The notes under the pieces were generated by a model. The model saw nothing but the letters and a program-made list of their open reading frames with translations, ran no database searches and was not told where the DNA came from. 64,000 nt of DNA from Erodium maritimum (Eukaryota; Streptophyta; Magnoliopsida; Geraniales; Geraniaceae). This document shows, piece by piece, positions 9,432-22,042 of this stretch. How positions within the stretch are numbered: the stretch's first letter is position 1; every line of letters starts with the position of its first letter. Both the position numbers and the translations under genes were made by a program. The stretch covers positions 66,371,879 through 66,435,878 of the forward strand of contig OY997595.1 in the NCBI GenBank assembly GCA_963921825.1, read 5' to 3'.

Positions 9432-10315
9432 ACAGTCTTCAAAAATCGCGACAATTACCTCCGCTCTGCTATGATCATCTATCTCCATTTTCGTGCACGT
9501 GATATATGCGGATATATTGAGAGATGAATATATCGAATTTCAAAAATGAGCGGGATATAAATGTATGTAGTTGAATAAAACTGTTTTGGGATGAAATTAT
9601 TAAATTGTATATAATTATGTCCAATTTTCACACAATTATCCCAAGATAAGAGCTCGATTGTGTAACCTCGGAGTAATGATTACCGGGTCAATAAAAGTTT
9701 TATGTTCTAATACGCGCTCTCATGAAAATAACTAGTTTAAATGCTTTTCATTACAAGAAAATTAGATAAACAAGGAGGAAATTAGTATTTTTGAACATAG
9801 TGGGATTTGAATTCGTGTATGTGAAGAACTTGATTGTAATATTATATTAAAGAATCAACTCAAGTTTAATTACAGTATTGTATTCCAACATGGTATCCTA
9901 ATTTTCCAAAAAAAATCACCTTATTTCAAAAGGCTGGAGGGTGATGTGAAAATCGAGAACATTTGAGACGAACTTTGAAAACTTATGATATTTCTTACAA
10001 ATTTTTGATAATTAAGTATAATTATATGAAATCCGTTTATGATTATATATAATTAAGTGAAATTATTCCAATTGTTTTATTACCTTTACCAGAACAAATA
10101 AGTATTTATCCGTATCTACATTGAGTATTTCAGTCAAACTCTATTTACCCAATTACCTATATGCTATTTAGTAAATGCTCCTTGTGGAATATGCACGCCT
10201 TGGCTTAATTGGGTAAGGCGACTTGGTTGATGTCCTAATAACTATGTATTTAATCAGGGAAACAACTTGTTCCAATTCCGTAGTGCACCGCTAGAGTTTG
10301 TTTGTTTAATTGATC
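9432..10315. repeat. Duplicated upstream flank of the GDSL unit, copy 2 side
   Basis: Matches the upstream flank of copy 3 in three pieces, 28481-28523, about 35227-35860 and 37385-37615, which insertions separate there. Shared landmarks are TCCGCTCTGCTATGATCAT, TTTACCCAATTACCTATATG and AATCAGGGAAACAACTTGTT. A family E repeat lies at about 9690-9895. No gene. Confidence 0.6.
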
Positions 10316-10331
10316 ACATGGATAAATTAGT

Positions 10332-12241
10332 GTGAACTGTTGTGATGTAACTCTCTCTCAAAAAAAACACAAGAGCCTTTTCTAACCTTAGTTATCTCCT
10401 TTTCTACGGACGACGCTAAGGCCTTTGGTCTTAGTTGTCGTCGGTGGTGACCTCTCCCCTCCATTTTTTTCCTCTCTAATTTTTCCCTATGTACATTCTT
10501 TTGCTTCTAGAATGTGTTTCCGTTTTTTGGGTGGGTGTGTCCTTCTCCGTCTGGTTGGATCTTTGGCTCTGTCTTGCGACAGCTATTTGTGTATCTGTTT
10601 AGGCACGCTTTTAAGCGTGGTCGTGGTCTTGTTCGGGCTCCACGGCGGCCCCGTGCGGCGATTTTTGGTTGATGGATTCCGGTCGTGTTCTCCTTTAATC
10701 CACGGCGGTCTCGGCAGCTCCCTCGCCTTGTTGGAGCTGGGATGGGTCATCTCCCCCGTTATCCGCTCGCCGATAATTCTGTCCTCGAGTTTCAAGTCCA
10801 ATATTCTTTGGTGGGAGCTAGATCTACTATGGTGGGACTTCGTGTTGGGGAGAACCGGGCCTATCAAGGAAGAGCACACAACTAGAAGCCCATAATATAC
10901 ATGTTGGCCACCACACTTGACCCAAAAGACTAGCCTATCAGGTGATGGGTCCAAGGTGCATATTAAGTCTTTCTTTATTCCTTAAGTATCCGATGTGGGA
11001 CTCTTGACTCACATGTGGACACACCTAACAATCTCCTGACTCACATGCGGGCCTGACTTAAATTTGGCCTCTGGCGATTTTTGGGTCTCACGGCCCCAAG
11101 AGAAAGGAGATCTGAGTTGGGGCGGGCCTGGCTTGGGCCGGGTCTGCTGGTCGGGTTTGGTCCGTCCGGTCCAGCCCCCTTTTCCTTTTTTTGGGCCCGA
11201 AATTCGATTCTTTCTCCAACCAACGACGGTCCAAACTGATAAAATTAAAAACCAATAGACTTAACCGGAGCGGTCTTTACAGTTGGCATTCTTTGATGGC
11301 CTTATGGTAGTTTTTTGGTGTTGCCCAGCGGCTCTTGACGAGCTTGGGGGTTGTTTCAGTTTGTTGACAAAGACGGTCTTGTGGCTTTGTCGAATTTTGG
11401 GTTTTCGGACCAGAATCGTGGCGTAGCAGTCCATTGATAGTTCAAGGTTCGACCTCTGTGCGGTGGTGGTGGTGTGATTATATCCTCGTGCCCCAGTCTG
11501 TAAGGTTTTCTCTTTCCCTAGATCTTGATTCAGTTCGTTTTTCTTTTGTTTTTGAGCCTTTTGTTGGCGGGGACTCGTCGGTTGTGGTGTTGGCCCCCGA
11601 CGGAAGGTTATAGGTATTTAGGACTATTTGAAGACGTCTCGATTTCATTTCTTTGGGTTTAAGAGTTCAGATGGTTCTGACTAATGGATTAATTCTTTTA
11701 ATCAGTAGTGTTGATTGTCGATGTATCGGTGTTCATTTTATTCAACGAGTTAGTGGTCTCGATGAGATAGATTTTTTTGTACTTGTCGAATAAGGATCGG
11801 TTTGTTCTATCTGAAGTTTATTTTTGCTTCAAGTTTGTTAAATTCGGGTATTTCTAACCTATGGTTTTATTGGAAGTTCATGTTTGTTAAATTTGGGTAT
11901 TGGGACCTCAATTGTTTTGTGCTTCTATTTCTTAAAATATGGGTTAGTGTATTCTAGTTCAGTTTGTTCTGGGATTTTCTCATCGTTGGGATTCATGGTT
12001 TGAGGCTGAATTTGTTCAGACTTCTATTTTCGGTTTGCTTCACGACTGAAATATTTGGGTATAGAATTATTAGACTCATCCTTGTTTTTGTTTAGGTCAC
12101 TTACTTTGCAAGTATACTCGCGTTAGGAACCCCATTTGAGGTTGCTTTTGTTTGTAAGTCTCTTAGTTTGAGAAGTTTCCTTCTTCCTTGTCCTTTGTTT
12201 TCAAAGATTGGGTATTTAAAACAAAAATTGCTGATAAAAAA
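10332..12241 (+). mobile_element. LINE-like insertion without ORF, TSD-bounded
   Basis: A 16-bp TSD with one mismatch, ACATGGATAAATTAGT (10316-10331) and ACATGGATAAATCAGT (12242-12257), bounds 1910 bp ending ATTGCTGATAAAAAAA. The 5' end (CTCTCTCTCAAAAAAAA, then pyrimidine- and GC-rich) looks like an intact leader rather than a random truncation. No reverse transcriptase, endonuclease or ORF1 domain is recognisable; the longest open frames are low-complexity. I read it as a non-autonomous LINE derivative. Confidence 0.75.
10902..11030. repeat. Short LTR-like fragment inside the LINE derivative
   Basis: Begins TGTTGGCCACC and ends ACACCTAACA, so it has TG...CA with inverted TGTTRG/CTAACA ends. 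It contains CCGATGTGGGACTC, a phrase common in plant retroelement termini. No matching 5-bp flanks were found, so it may be part of the LINE derivative or a solo TRIM. Confidence 0.35.
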
Positions 12242-12282
12242 ACATGGATAAATCAGTCACTTGGATTTGATACGAGTCCCTA

Positions 12283-12377
12283 TCTTCTTCTTCTTCTTCT
12301 TCTTCTTCTTCTTCTTCTTCTTCTTCTTCTTCTTCTTCTTCTTCTTCTTCTTCTTCTTCTTCTTCTTCTTCTTCTTC
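12283..12377 (+). repeat. (TTC)n microsatellite
   Basis: About 31 uninterrupted TCT/TTC units, 25 bp after the TSD of the preceding LINE derivative. It encodes only a poly-Leu artefact. Confidence 0.97.
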
Positions 12378-12496
12378 AGATTTAGTTAAGATGAAGTTTT
12401 AAGTTCATGAAACATCATTGAAATGATTTAATTGAATCTTCATTTGCAATTTTCTTGTTTTACGGTAATGACACTGATAATGAGGGAGTTCATTAC

Positions 12497-13231
12497 TAGG
12501 GGTGTCCATGGGTCGTGTCCCCGCCTCGTGGCTAAAATTTTGAACTGAACTGAAGTGACCGAGTTCAAAAAATTTAACCCGCTCCGGCCCTGGGCCCAAA
12601 AAGAGACCTTTGAACCTGTCTGTCTAGATTATGCGCCTGTTCACCGGGTTGGACCAACCCATCCGAATTTGTTAACAATTGATCACATTAACCGTAAGTA
12701 GTAGCATGTACACTTTCAAATATTTTTTCATTATCCAAAAACACTTAAAAAGTAATCAAAGAGTACTTATAAGCTCTCAATTTGGCCACTCATTCATTAT
12801 GAAAAAACTTTATACCCATTAAAATTTTATCAAAGGTTCAACGATTACAAACGTCAAACAGGAAGTTGAAGTTGACTCAAAACAGATTATGATTACAAAA
12901 GATGAGTTCAACTCAACACAAAACTATGACATGTTCTATTACAAAATTGGTAATCATTTTCAAAATTTCAAGCCATCAATCTTTATCTTTAAATGTAAAA
13001 TTAATTAAAGTTATAAGAATGTAGCCTTTGGCCTTGGACTTGTACCATATCCGGGTGGTACGGGTTATGTAGGAAAGCATGTGACGGATCCGCAACCCGA
13101 ACCGCTCACTCCAGGTTTCGTATTTCTGAACCCGAGCCCGTTCCCATAACCCATGGGGATAAACCCACTGGGGCCGGGTGAGCCGGGTTGACCAGGTGGA
13201 CTAGGTTATGGGCCAACTTTGGACACCCTTA
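12497..13231. mobile_element. Non-autonomous hAT element with 8-bp TSD
   Basis: TIRs TAGGGGTGTCCA and TGGACACCCTTA (inverse TAAGGGTGTCCA) bound 735 bp. The 8-bp TSD TTCATTAC is at 12489-12496 and 13232-13239. TIR start and TSD length match hAT. The ends hold CGGGTT/AACCCG-rich segments and the middle is AT-rich. No transposase. Confidence 0.85.
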
Positions 13232-14509
13232 TTCATTACAAAACTTCAGATCGAGGATTTATAATGGACCATCCGTGGACTTGTAATAAACCGACCGAGG
13301 ATTCTAATGGACTGACCGGGGATGAAACTTTGATTTTACATCCTAACCGTTCCTAATTTGTGTAAGGACGACTCGATTAATAATCCATACTTTATGTGAC
13401 AAGGAATACAAAAAAGAGAAAGGAAAGTTCATTTGGATACCAAGTATTGATGGAAAAGTTGTTAGCTCAGTTGTTGGTGATTCGATGAAGACATTATTGG
13501 TAAAGTTGTATGAAAAGATTGGAGTGGACAAAATGACACAGAGTTGAAAGTCGATTATCAGGTACTCGACTTGGGTGAATGTGCTGGAATTATCAAACCA
13601 GATTTCTATGTTAGTGAATACGAGTCTTGAGGTTTATCTTTTTTTCTTTGATAAACGAGCGGAAAATTTCATTATACTATGAAGGGGAGTACAATGAAAA
13701 GCAGAATACTAAGTCAAAATGACTGATTCTGAAAAAACAATAACGATAAAAAACACCAAATGATGAAGCTCGCAACACTAGAAACACAGAACTTCAGCCA
13801 AAAAACAAAACCGATCTCCACTGTCACAACAGACACAAACTCTAACTAAAATGTCATACCACACACGAAGATCCCTTCTTGTTCCGAACTGAGACGAAAA
13901 AAACAGTATTAAATATAGAGTTAATTAACAAAGATACTTATGGTACGAAAGTTAGACCTGCCCCCGTTGTACACGATAATTAATTTGATTATGATTTGTG
14001 CCATTGCAATCCCGAAAACGACGACACAAACAACCTTGATATGTTGAGTGGTGTAAAAAGGGAATTGTTGATATTGGAGAGAACGATGAACCCATACGAA
14101 GGGATGATCATGTAAATGACCCTCAACTCAAGCATCTGTAGAAGTGGATGCCACATTCTGAGTAAAGCTTATGACAGTGAAGAAGAGATACCCTGACCAA
14201 AATCATTTAAAAAATGGGTGGGAAATCATTAGGATACAAACATAACATATTGGAAAATTTGTAAGGCATGAAAAATTGAAAATAATAAACTAAGAAGTTT
14301 CCCTGAGCAAATTATGAACTTCTTCCTTTATATTTGTACCTTGTTAAATAATTTAATGCAGGTTCAATCATAGATCAAATGATGGAAGTTGATAGTAAAT
14401 TCTAATATGTGTTTATATCATATGAAGCATGCATTAAAAGTTTCAGCTACATGAGAAAGTTGTTGGAGTGGATGATTCTCAGTTAAAGACCAAGTTTAAA
14501 GGGTAATAT
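13232..14509. other. Intergenic; minus-strand LINE tail near 13634-13930
   Basis: No gene was recognised. At about 13634-13690 the minus strand reads GAAATTTTCCGCTCGTTTAT followed by an A-rich run, like the other LINE 3' ends here; the fragment probably runs to about 13930. The rest is AT-rich unique-looking sequence. Confidence 0.4.
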
Positions 14510-16349
14510 ACTCGTTCAATTGACATCCCTGATGGTTGGGATCATTATGCTCTGACTTGGTAACTGTGCCCCGAGACACTTGCACCAGTTCTCCTTCCTC
14601 TTCCCTCACCGGTGACGGTGCGACTCCGACCAAACCGTTGTCGGTGAGACTTTGCTTTCTTCCCCCCTGTTTCTCCTTCCTTTCCTCCCCCTTCTCCTTC
14701 TTCTCCGCCTGACTCCGGCATGCTCTTCTCTGCCGCTCCTCGCTCCATTCTCTGGCCCTCGTCAACGGTCGTGGCTCTCGACTCAGACTAGGACTCCGCC
14801 TCTTCTTCTGGTGACTCCGGCGCCGCTCACCGCTCTGTCCGTTCTCCAACCCTCGTCTCCGGCCACGTTCTCCGGCCCTAAACTCCAGCCATGCCGGCCC
14901 TAAACTCCAGCCATGGCCCCTGACTCAGGCCATGGTCTTCGACTTGGTCTCCGACTTTACATCTGGTCTCAAGGTCAAATCTGGCCTTATATCGGTAGAT
15001 CTGAGTCTCAAGGTCAGATATGGCCTTACCGACTCCGACCCTGTTCTTCTGGTGAATCCGGCGTCGCTCCTTGCTCCGTTCGTTCTCCGACCCTCGCCTC
15101 CGACTCCGGCCACGCTCTCCAGCCTTCGACTCCGGCCATGGTCACGACTCTTCTTTTCCTCCCTTGGTCGGATCTGACCTTTCCTAGGCAGATCTGGACC
15201 TTCCCGAGGCTTGTGGGTTCCGGCCCTCCTCCGGCCATCCACGGAGGTGAACTTTGGAGCTCCCGGTGCGGTCGTCTCGTTCCTGATCTACAACGCTCGT
15301 CCTTTTTCGGGGCTTCCTTTGTAACCCGAAGCTTTGGCTGATGTGTGAACCTTCCTCGGTTGATCTGGTGGCCGCTCCAACTCTGTCTCACCGGACTGCA
15401 CCTCGCTGGCCTTCTTCTTCTCGTCCTTGGGACATCTTTTGCAGATCCGGAATCTGCTCGCCGGGCTTCTTCTTTACTCGCCGGCCTCCATCTCGTCTCG
15501 CCGGTGTTGGTTGCCCTATTCTTCTCCTGTTACGGTCAGGTGGGTTTTGTGGGTCAGATGGGTCTTGTTGGGTCTGGGCTGGGTCCTGGGCCGGGCCTGG
15601 ATCTGGTCTGCCGGACCTAGCTCTGGTCTGGGCCTGGTCTGCCTTTCTGGGCCGGGTCAGGGCCCCCTGACCTCGTTTCCCCCTTTTCTCGTCCTTCCTT
15701 CCGCGTGCGCTTGGAAACCTGATCTTTGCAGATTGTCGCCGGCCTCGAACTCTGGTAGAAACACCGGTCCTCCTCTCATGCGTTGCCCGGTGTTGACTGG
15801 CATCGTCAGGAGGACTCAGTGAGAGGTTCGGTCCGACCCTGCCTTGATCCTTCATTCTCCCTTGGTAGCCTAGTGGTCTCGTCCCAGTCCCGGTCGTGGG
15901 ACTTCCTTCCCCGTTGGGATCGAAGCGGTTCTGGGTCGGCTCCTTTTTTTTGGTGGTGCTGACACTTGGTTCTTTCTGTTGCTGTTGGAAGCCGACCCCT
16001 CCTCATCCTCTGAAGGTTCCGCTATGTCCAGCCTCGGTGTTCTCCTGTGACTTCGGAGTTCTTCACAAGCTCGGTTGAAAAATCGTGTCCTCCTCGTTCT
16101 CGTATCTCGGTGTTGGCTGGATTCGTGGGGAGGGTCGGCCGTGATTCTCTTGGGGCTGCAGGTTGGATTGCTCCCGCGCCTTTGATCCGACAGTTTGTTA
16201 CACTGTGGTTCTATACACTCTTGACTTGTTCTTTGGGGTTTTCTTGCTTTGATCTTTGGTTTGATGCAATCTGTAGTGAGATTGCCTTTTTTAATTCTTT
16301 CTACCTCGGAAGAGGATAATTTAAATTTGCATTCGCCGATCAAAAAAAA
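14510..16349 (+). mobile_element. GC-rich LINE derivative without recognisable ORF
   Basis: The sequence changes to GC-rich, pyrimidine-rich DNA near 14550 and ends TTTGCATTCGCCGATCAAAAAAAA at 16349, a typical LINE tail. Repeated CTCCGACTCCGG / GGTCTGGGCCGGG segments give overlapping low-complexity open frames on both strands, which I do not treat as genes. The left edge is approximate and no TSD was confirmed. Confidence 0.5.
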
Positions 16350-17330
16350 GGACTAATGCTAACTACATCAGAAAAATATGGTAATTTTCAACAATACCCT
16401 ACTGCTTGGGGCGTGGTTGACTTGGAGAATGATACTTCATGATTTTGGTTTATGAAGAATTTACAACATTTCATACCAGATTCGAGTGACTTAGTATTCC
16501 TTTCATATAGATGTCCGAGTATCAGAAAAACAGTGGCAACTATCTATCTGAATGCAGATCATGGACATTGTATGTGACATCTCACACAAAATATTAAATA
16601 CCATGTCAGAAAAAATGTTATCGGGTGCATTTTCCAATAATTATATGTAGAATTGGACTATAAATATCCAACAACGACAAAATACCTTCAAGAAACAAAA
16701 ATAGAGTTAAGTAAGTGCCCAATAACTCACTTATGAGGTGAGCATCACAATATCATAACAACAAATGGGGTGGAGTATATACATTTAGTTTTAGGAGGTG
16801 CAAGACACTACCTTATCATTACATTATTAGATAGTATGTAGACGAAAGTCACTGAATGGTTAACTAACCGTCGCAATGTAATATAATCTATTCTTGCGCA
16901 CAATACGTTAAAGCACAATGTAGAGACTCTTATTCGGAAAGGTACAATGATTCCTTGGGTATGAAGGTTGTATCACAAAACAAGAAGTTTCGGGTATTTG
17001 GTAGCTATTGTGATGCCAAAGTTGATACAAGCCAATGGCCTGTGTTGCTTCCCACGCGGTCAGCGCTGAATGCCTCTAGTAACGGCCCTTTCCATCGACT
17101 AAAGCACGCGGCACTTAACTTACCGTCGCGTGTTTCCGCCAACGCGTTTCAGCATGCATTTCCAGCGTCTGTTCGATGTTTTCGTCGGCGTTTTCTTTTT
17201 TCCAGTGCGTTTCAGCCTACTTTCGACCGACGACTATAGTTGCTCCAAGTAAGTTTTGGGTACAAGGTCGTTCTGCCCAACATAGGTTCTAGTTTTAGTG
17301 TCAATCCGTATGAGCAGTCATCACATTGAA
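16350..17330. other. Intergenic, no gene seen
   Basis: AT-rich until about 16930, then a short GC-richer stretch (17030-17230) with CGCGTTTC repeats and a 94-codon open frame starting at 16955. That frame has no recognisable domain and no codon-usage support. Confidence 0.4.
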
Positions 17331-17807
17331 AATAGGTATGATTCGAAGCATCTACTTATTAAAACGATTATGCAATAATTATGATTCTCACGATTTCGGG
17401 TTTATGTATAATTTAACTTACAACATGCCCTCACGCACAAGTTCATTTACAAGTTTCGGATGTGAAATATTTAAGATGAGAGATGCATCATTGAGAAGAG
17501 AGATAATGACTGGCTTATTAAGGTCAAGTTATATTTATAGAGAAGAAATTAATATTTTTTTTGTAGATATTAGAGGATCAACTCAATTGAAAACTCAATT
17601 ATAATTTTACATTCTATCACATGCCTTCATAGACGAGCCCATCTACGGGTATAGATGAGAAGTATGTAGACTGAGAGATGAGTTCATTAAGAAGAGGATA
17701 AATGATGACTTATTAGTTACAAATTAGATAAATAGAGAAGAAATTAATATTTTTGTAGATAGAGGGATTTGAACGCGTGTCTGTGAAAACCCCGACTCTG
17801 ATACAAT
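17331..17807. repeat. Family E repeats, two head-to-tail copies, interrupted
   Basis: Two partial copies (about 17380-17605 and 17606-17807) share TAGATAAATAGAGAAGAAATTAATATT-type and GGATTTGAACGCGTGTCTGTG-type blocks. The second stops at CTCTGATACAA, where a family D element is inserted. It resumes at about 23905 with ATTAAAAGATCAAGTCAACT. Confidence 0.5.
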
Positions 17808-18415
17808 CAAGGTTGTAAAAAGCGCTAGGTGCTAGTCGGGCGGTGAGTACCCCTAGGCGTTAGGCGAGGACTAGTCGAGGCCTAGGCGGATGTATTTTAA
17901 AAATTATTTTTAATTATTAATAAATATGTGTTACACAAATATGACAAAAAAATAAAATATATACTATATTTGGATAATATAAAAAAAATATCAAATATCA
18001 AAATACAAGAAATATTAAACCAAATAATGCTCTCATTTTGATTTTACTCTGTATTTTAATGAAAATCTAAATTAAAATGATAAATCACCAAAGAAGAACA
18101 CGACTCATATTCTTGTTATCAAGAAATTCAACATCATTACAAAAATATTGTCACGCCCCAAATCCGGTTTTGACCGGACTCGAGACGTGACTTAAGGGAG
18201 AAGCAATTGTAATAATAAAATGTCATAAAATCAATAAAATCCTCTAACAAATGGTTCATAAAATTCATAGTAAATTCTTTTACAAAAAGGTTCATGACCG
18301 ACAAGAATATGACCAAACGTCTCTAGGAGATAAGCACCCGGACCCTAGAAGCTCCCTAGCCTCAAGTACATTAGTCATCACGCAAACCTGTAAAACAATC
18401 ATAAGCAAATAGGGG

Positions 18416-18429
18416 TGAGCTTACGCTCA
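18416..18429 (-). other. GNRA-capped hairpin motif in LTR (GTAA loop)
   Basis: Minus strand TGAGCGTAAGCTCA: a perfect 5-bp stem TGAGC/GCTCA closing a GTAA loop, about 270 bp from the LTR 3' edge. The other LTR copies have the same stem with a GAAA loop. Confidence 0.5.
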
Positions 18430-19951
18430 GTAGGGAAAATGCATAACTAGGGCATCCTTTTAGTTTAACAATTAGGGCTTCACAAGTTTATTCAAATCTT
18501 AATAAGACGAGGGACCAAACAGACGATGAAATACGAAGGTAACCGAGTGTTTAACACTTTCAAAGAGTCAACATTAATCATAGGAAAATACGGAAATCAA
18601 TGCAGTTCTTAAATAATCAATAAAAAATAGTACGCTCAAATAATGCCGTGGGACATGAAGTCGCCACCCTCCGATCCACAATACTCATTGTGTCATGTCG
18701 GATTTTCCCTCGTTCCAGAGGAGACGCATAACGTCACAAGATGTATAACGTCGAGAATACCGGTAACAACCCATGAGGGCGCTTATCGTCGGTATTCTCG
18801 GAAACGTATCCAAAGGACCATATGTCATAGGGAACCAAGGTACTGCTCCCGCAGGACGCATACACTTGGGGTGAATCAACCAGTAACCATTCCCCGCAGG
18901 GTAAACCATCCAATTGCCCGCAGGCTTCGATAACCAATGCCCCGCAGGGTCCAATAATCAATGCCCCGCAGGGTCCAATACCAATGCCCGCAAGCTCCAA
19001 TACCAATACCGGATTACCCCCCCCGGTGTAAGTACCATACCGAACAACCAAACATCTTAAGAATAAGAATAAGAGAAAGACACAATAACACATCAACCAA
19101 TCAACGCTTATCGAATCACACTTTCACCACAACACACCAAAGACATCCATTTAGCCCTTTACACTTACCATTATACTCACCAGTCACGATCCACAGGTCC
19201 ATCGATCACCTGATCGTACCGTTTGGCACAATCAGTCATATTCGATCATCCGTTCAAGCATTCAATTATTCAATCACACAATTTAACTAGTTTCATTAGA
19301 CTCTTGAATTATCTCGAACTAAACAAGCAAGCATGTGAAGCAAGCACACACAACTAATCTGAGGGCTCATCACGGCCTCTCTACCAGTAAAACAATTCCC
19401 AAGTATTAAAAACGAATTACACTAGTTATTCACATCCTAAGCATGCACACTAGACACGTCCAGTTATTAGTAATTGAAAGACGATTATCCTAGTTATTCG
19501 CATCCTATATGCAATTCTAGGACCTTTCCGATTTTATTAACCTAATAGGCATACTAAGCGTTATTTAAACGAGAAGTTAAGACTTTCCCTACCTTGTGGT
19601 CTTCCTTTAATAATACTCTGCTGTAAAGTCGATTAGCCTCTCCTGTGAAGACCGTTTCGGTTTAATTTTTTTTTAATTATTTAAAAGTGTTCGTCGGATC
19701 GTCGAGGTTGATTTTTTGGGTTGGTTGTTGGTAACGACGGGATTGAAATTCGATTTAATTCCTATTTCGTTTTAAAAATAAAATATCTAATTAAACAAGA
19801 AAAAGAAAAGCAAAAAAAAAAAGAAAAAAAAAGAGAACTGGACCGGGCAGACCCGGCCTGAGCCAGGCCAACCCGTTCCACCCCACTTCTCTTCAGCTTT
19901 GGGCCGTGCATCCCAGGTTCACCAGAGGCCCAACGAGTGCCGAGCCCGTAC

Positions 19952-19958
19952 TATATAA
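19952..19958 (+). promoter_or_regulatory. TATA box of the forward LTR
   Basis: TATATAA followed by GGCGAGGTTCAGGG and a pyrimidine-rich leader. This is the expected U3/R position in an LTR, about 310 bp from the LTR start. Open frames downstream (for example 19906-20460) are low-complexity leader sequence. Confidence 0.5.
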
Positions 19959-21555
19959 GGCGAGGTTCAGGGTTCCAAACCCTAATTTCCCTCAGCCGCT
20001 CGCGATCCCACTCTCCCTCCCTCAATCCCGATCTCCTCCTCTCTCCTCACCACCACACAACCGCCACGTCTCCGCCCATCTCCGATCCTCTCCCTCTCCC
20101 TCTCCGAGTTCCTTCCCGTCCCGAGCTTCACCTTCTCCCTCTCCCGTCCTTCCCTCTTGGCCGAACTCTCTCCAGTTCCGGCCACGTCGTCGCCGGCCCT
20201 CCCTCGTTCTTATCTCCCTCACCGAGTTCTCGCCACCGCAACCCTTCTCGTCTTCTTCTTCTTCACCAGTGGTGAAGCGAGCCCCAAACCGCCGTCGTCG
20301 CCCAAACCGTCGCCGTCTTTCTATATTTTCCTGCGGTGAGATTCTCACCTCTTGGGTTCGGTCGCCGGCGATGTCTTCGCCAGTGGTCGGAGACTTTCCC
20401 GAACCTCTCCCTCTCTCTCTTCTTGGTTTTGCCTGTACGTTTCTGGATCTGGCGGTTTAGGTTCGAAACCGAATCAAATTATTTTCATAAATTAAAAGGG
20501 ATTTGAAAAGAAAAGAAATGAATTTAAAACGAAAATCAGATTTATTCACAAAGGGTTAAGATCTGGGTTGATCAAAAGAACTGTGATTTTGGGCGTGTGG
20601 AATCGAAGTTGGAACAGAAATGTTAAAGGAAACAATTTTCAAAAGGAAAGTAAAATAAAACCTAATTTATATAAAAGGGGTTTAAAAGTCAGTTTTGTTT
20701 TAAAACGGTTTTAGACTCTGGATCGAACTTAGAACGAGACAAAAGCGGAACGAAGAATCGGACCTCGGGGATCGTGCCTCGAACACTGTTCCTCGGGATT
20801 CGTGCATTGGGACACGTGCCCCGGGAAAAGTGCACCGGGTTCTGTGCTCGGGTGCTCGAACCCGATTCGTCGTAATCCCGCTTTTAGCCCATTCGAGTTT
20901 AAAAGACAATCGTTAAACTTAAATCGAAATCGTCGTGACCTTTTTAATTGAACTTTGAAACCGGTTGTGATGATAGCTTTCTGTGTAAAGTAGAGTCCGG
21001 CTTCGATCGAAGAAAGGACCGGAGGTAGCGAGACAGGACGTCAGCAGCTAGGAGTTGTAGCGGTTGTTCTTCGGTTGAGGTAGGGAAGTAGCGGATACCG
21101 GTTTAATTGTGGAAAGTTACTAGTATGCATGCTAGGATTAATAAAACTGGAAAGACGTTTGTATAAGATAATAACCGGACGAGTCGTAGTAACATGTAGG
21201 ATGCGAACAACTAGAGTAGTCTATTGAACTGCGAACCTTTACGTTTCGATACTTGGAATTGTCGTGCTGGTAGATCGGCCTTGTCGAGCCGTAGGTTGCG
21301 TGATTGATTGAATTGCTTGTTGTTGTTTGATATGTCTGCCTTGTGAGTCATTGTCGTTAGGGTTAATAGACAAGATTAGTATAATCGTTGAGCTTGTTGT
21401 TGATATGTATGGGCGAGTGTGCCGTGGTTGGTTGATGTGAAACCCTTGGTTATGTGATGGTCGGGTGAGTGATAGACCGACGTGACTAATTGTGGTAAGG
21501 TTTTAGGGCTGGGTAAGCCATGTTTAATTAGGACATTTGTTTTATTATTCTTGAC

Positions 21556-21815
21556 GCTTTGCCCGAAGGAGTTCCGGGAAAGTTGTCTCACCTTTGCTTC
21601 GCCCGAAGGAGTTCCGGGGAAGTAATCTCACCTTGTTTCACCTTTGCTTTGCCCGAAGGAGTTCCGGGAAAGCCGTTTTCTTCTATCCTTTGCTTCGCCC
21701 GAAGGAGTTCCGGGGAAGTTGTCTCACCTTGTTTCACCTATCCCTTGCCTTGCCCGAAGGAGTTCCGGGAAGGCTGTTTTATCTATCCTTTGCCCGAAGG
21801 AGTTCCGGGAAAGAG
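21556..21815 (+). repeat. Six tandem hairpins inside the forward LTR
   Basis: GCCCGAAGGAGTTCCGGGAA occurs six times with spacers of about 20-35 bp. Each unit is self-complementary (CCCGAA / TTCCGGG), so the array would form successive small stem-loops in RNA. Equivalent positions in the other LTR copies hold a different repeat (CCCTGCGGGG type). Confidence 0.85.
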
Positions 21816-22042
21816 ATTTAGGCCGTTAGAGATTCTGGTATGACTATTTGAGAGCGTCTCGTGGTTAGTTTGACTGTTAATAGTTGTGCTGTTTGGGTGG
21901 TTGTGAGCATGGGTTGGTCTTGAGTTGAGGGTGGTGGTTACGAGTTCCATTAGAAATTAGTTGTGTGCTGTACTAGTATGCCCTAATTGGACGGTTACCC
22001 GTGGTGGTGAGCGCTTGCTTATAACCTTAACTACTTTCCTAC

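Noticed and set aside
12188..12385. 65-aa ORF with a long poly-Leu tail
   Set aside because: It is the translation of the (TTC)n microsatellite fused to a LINE tail.
14652..16343. Cluster of 80-157 aa ORFs on both strands
   Set aside because: Overlapping open frames in GC-rich, stop-poor repeat sequence of a LINE derivative, with no domains.
19906..20460. 184-aa Pro/Ser/Arg-rich ORF
   Set aside because: It lies in the CT-rich leader of a solo LTR. It is low-complexity, overlaps frames on both strands and has no conserved counterpart in the other LTR copies.
21556..21815. Regularly spaced palindromic repeats resembling a CRISPR array
   Set aside because: The host is a plant nuclear genome, the spacers are similar to each other, and the array sits inside an LTR.
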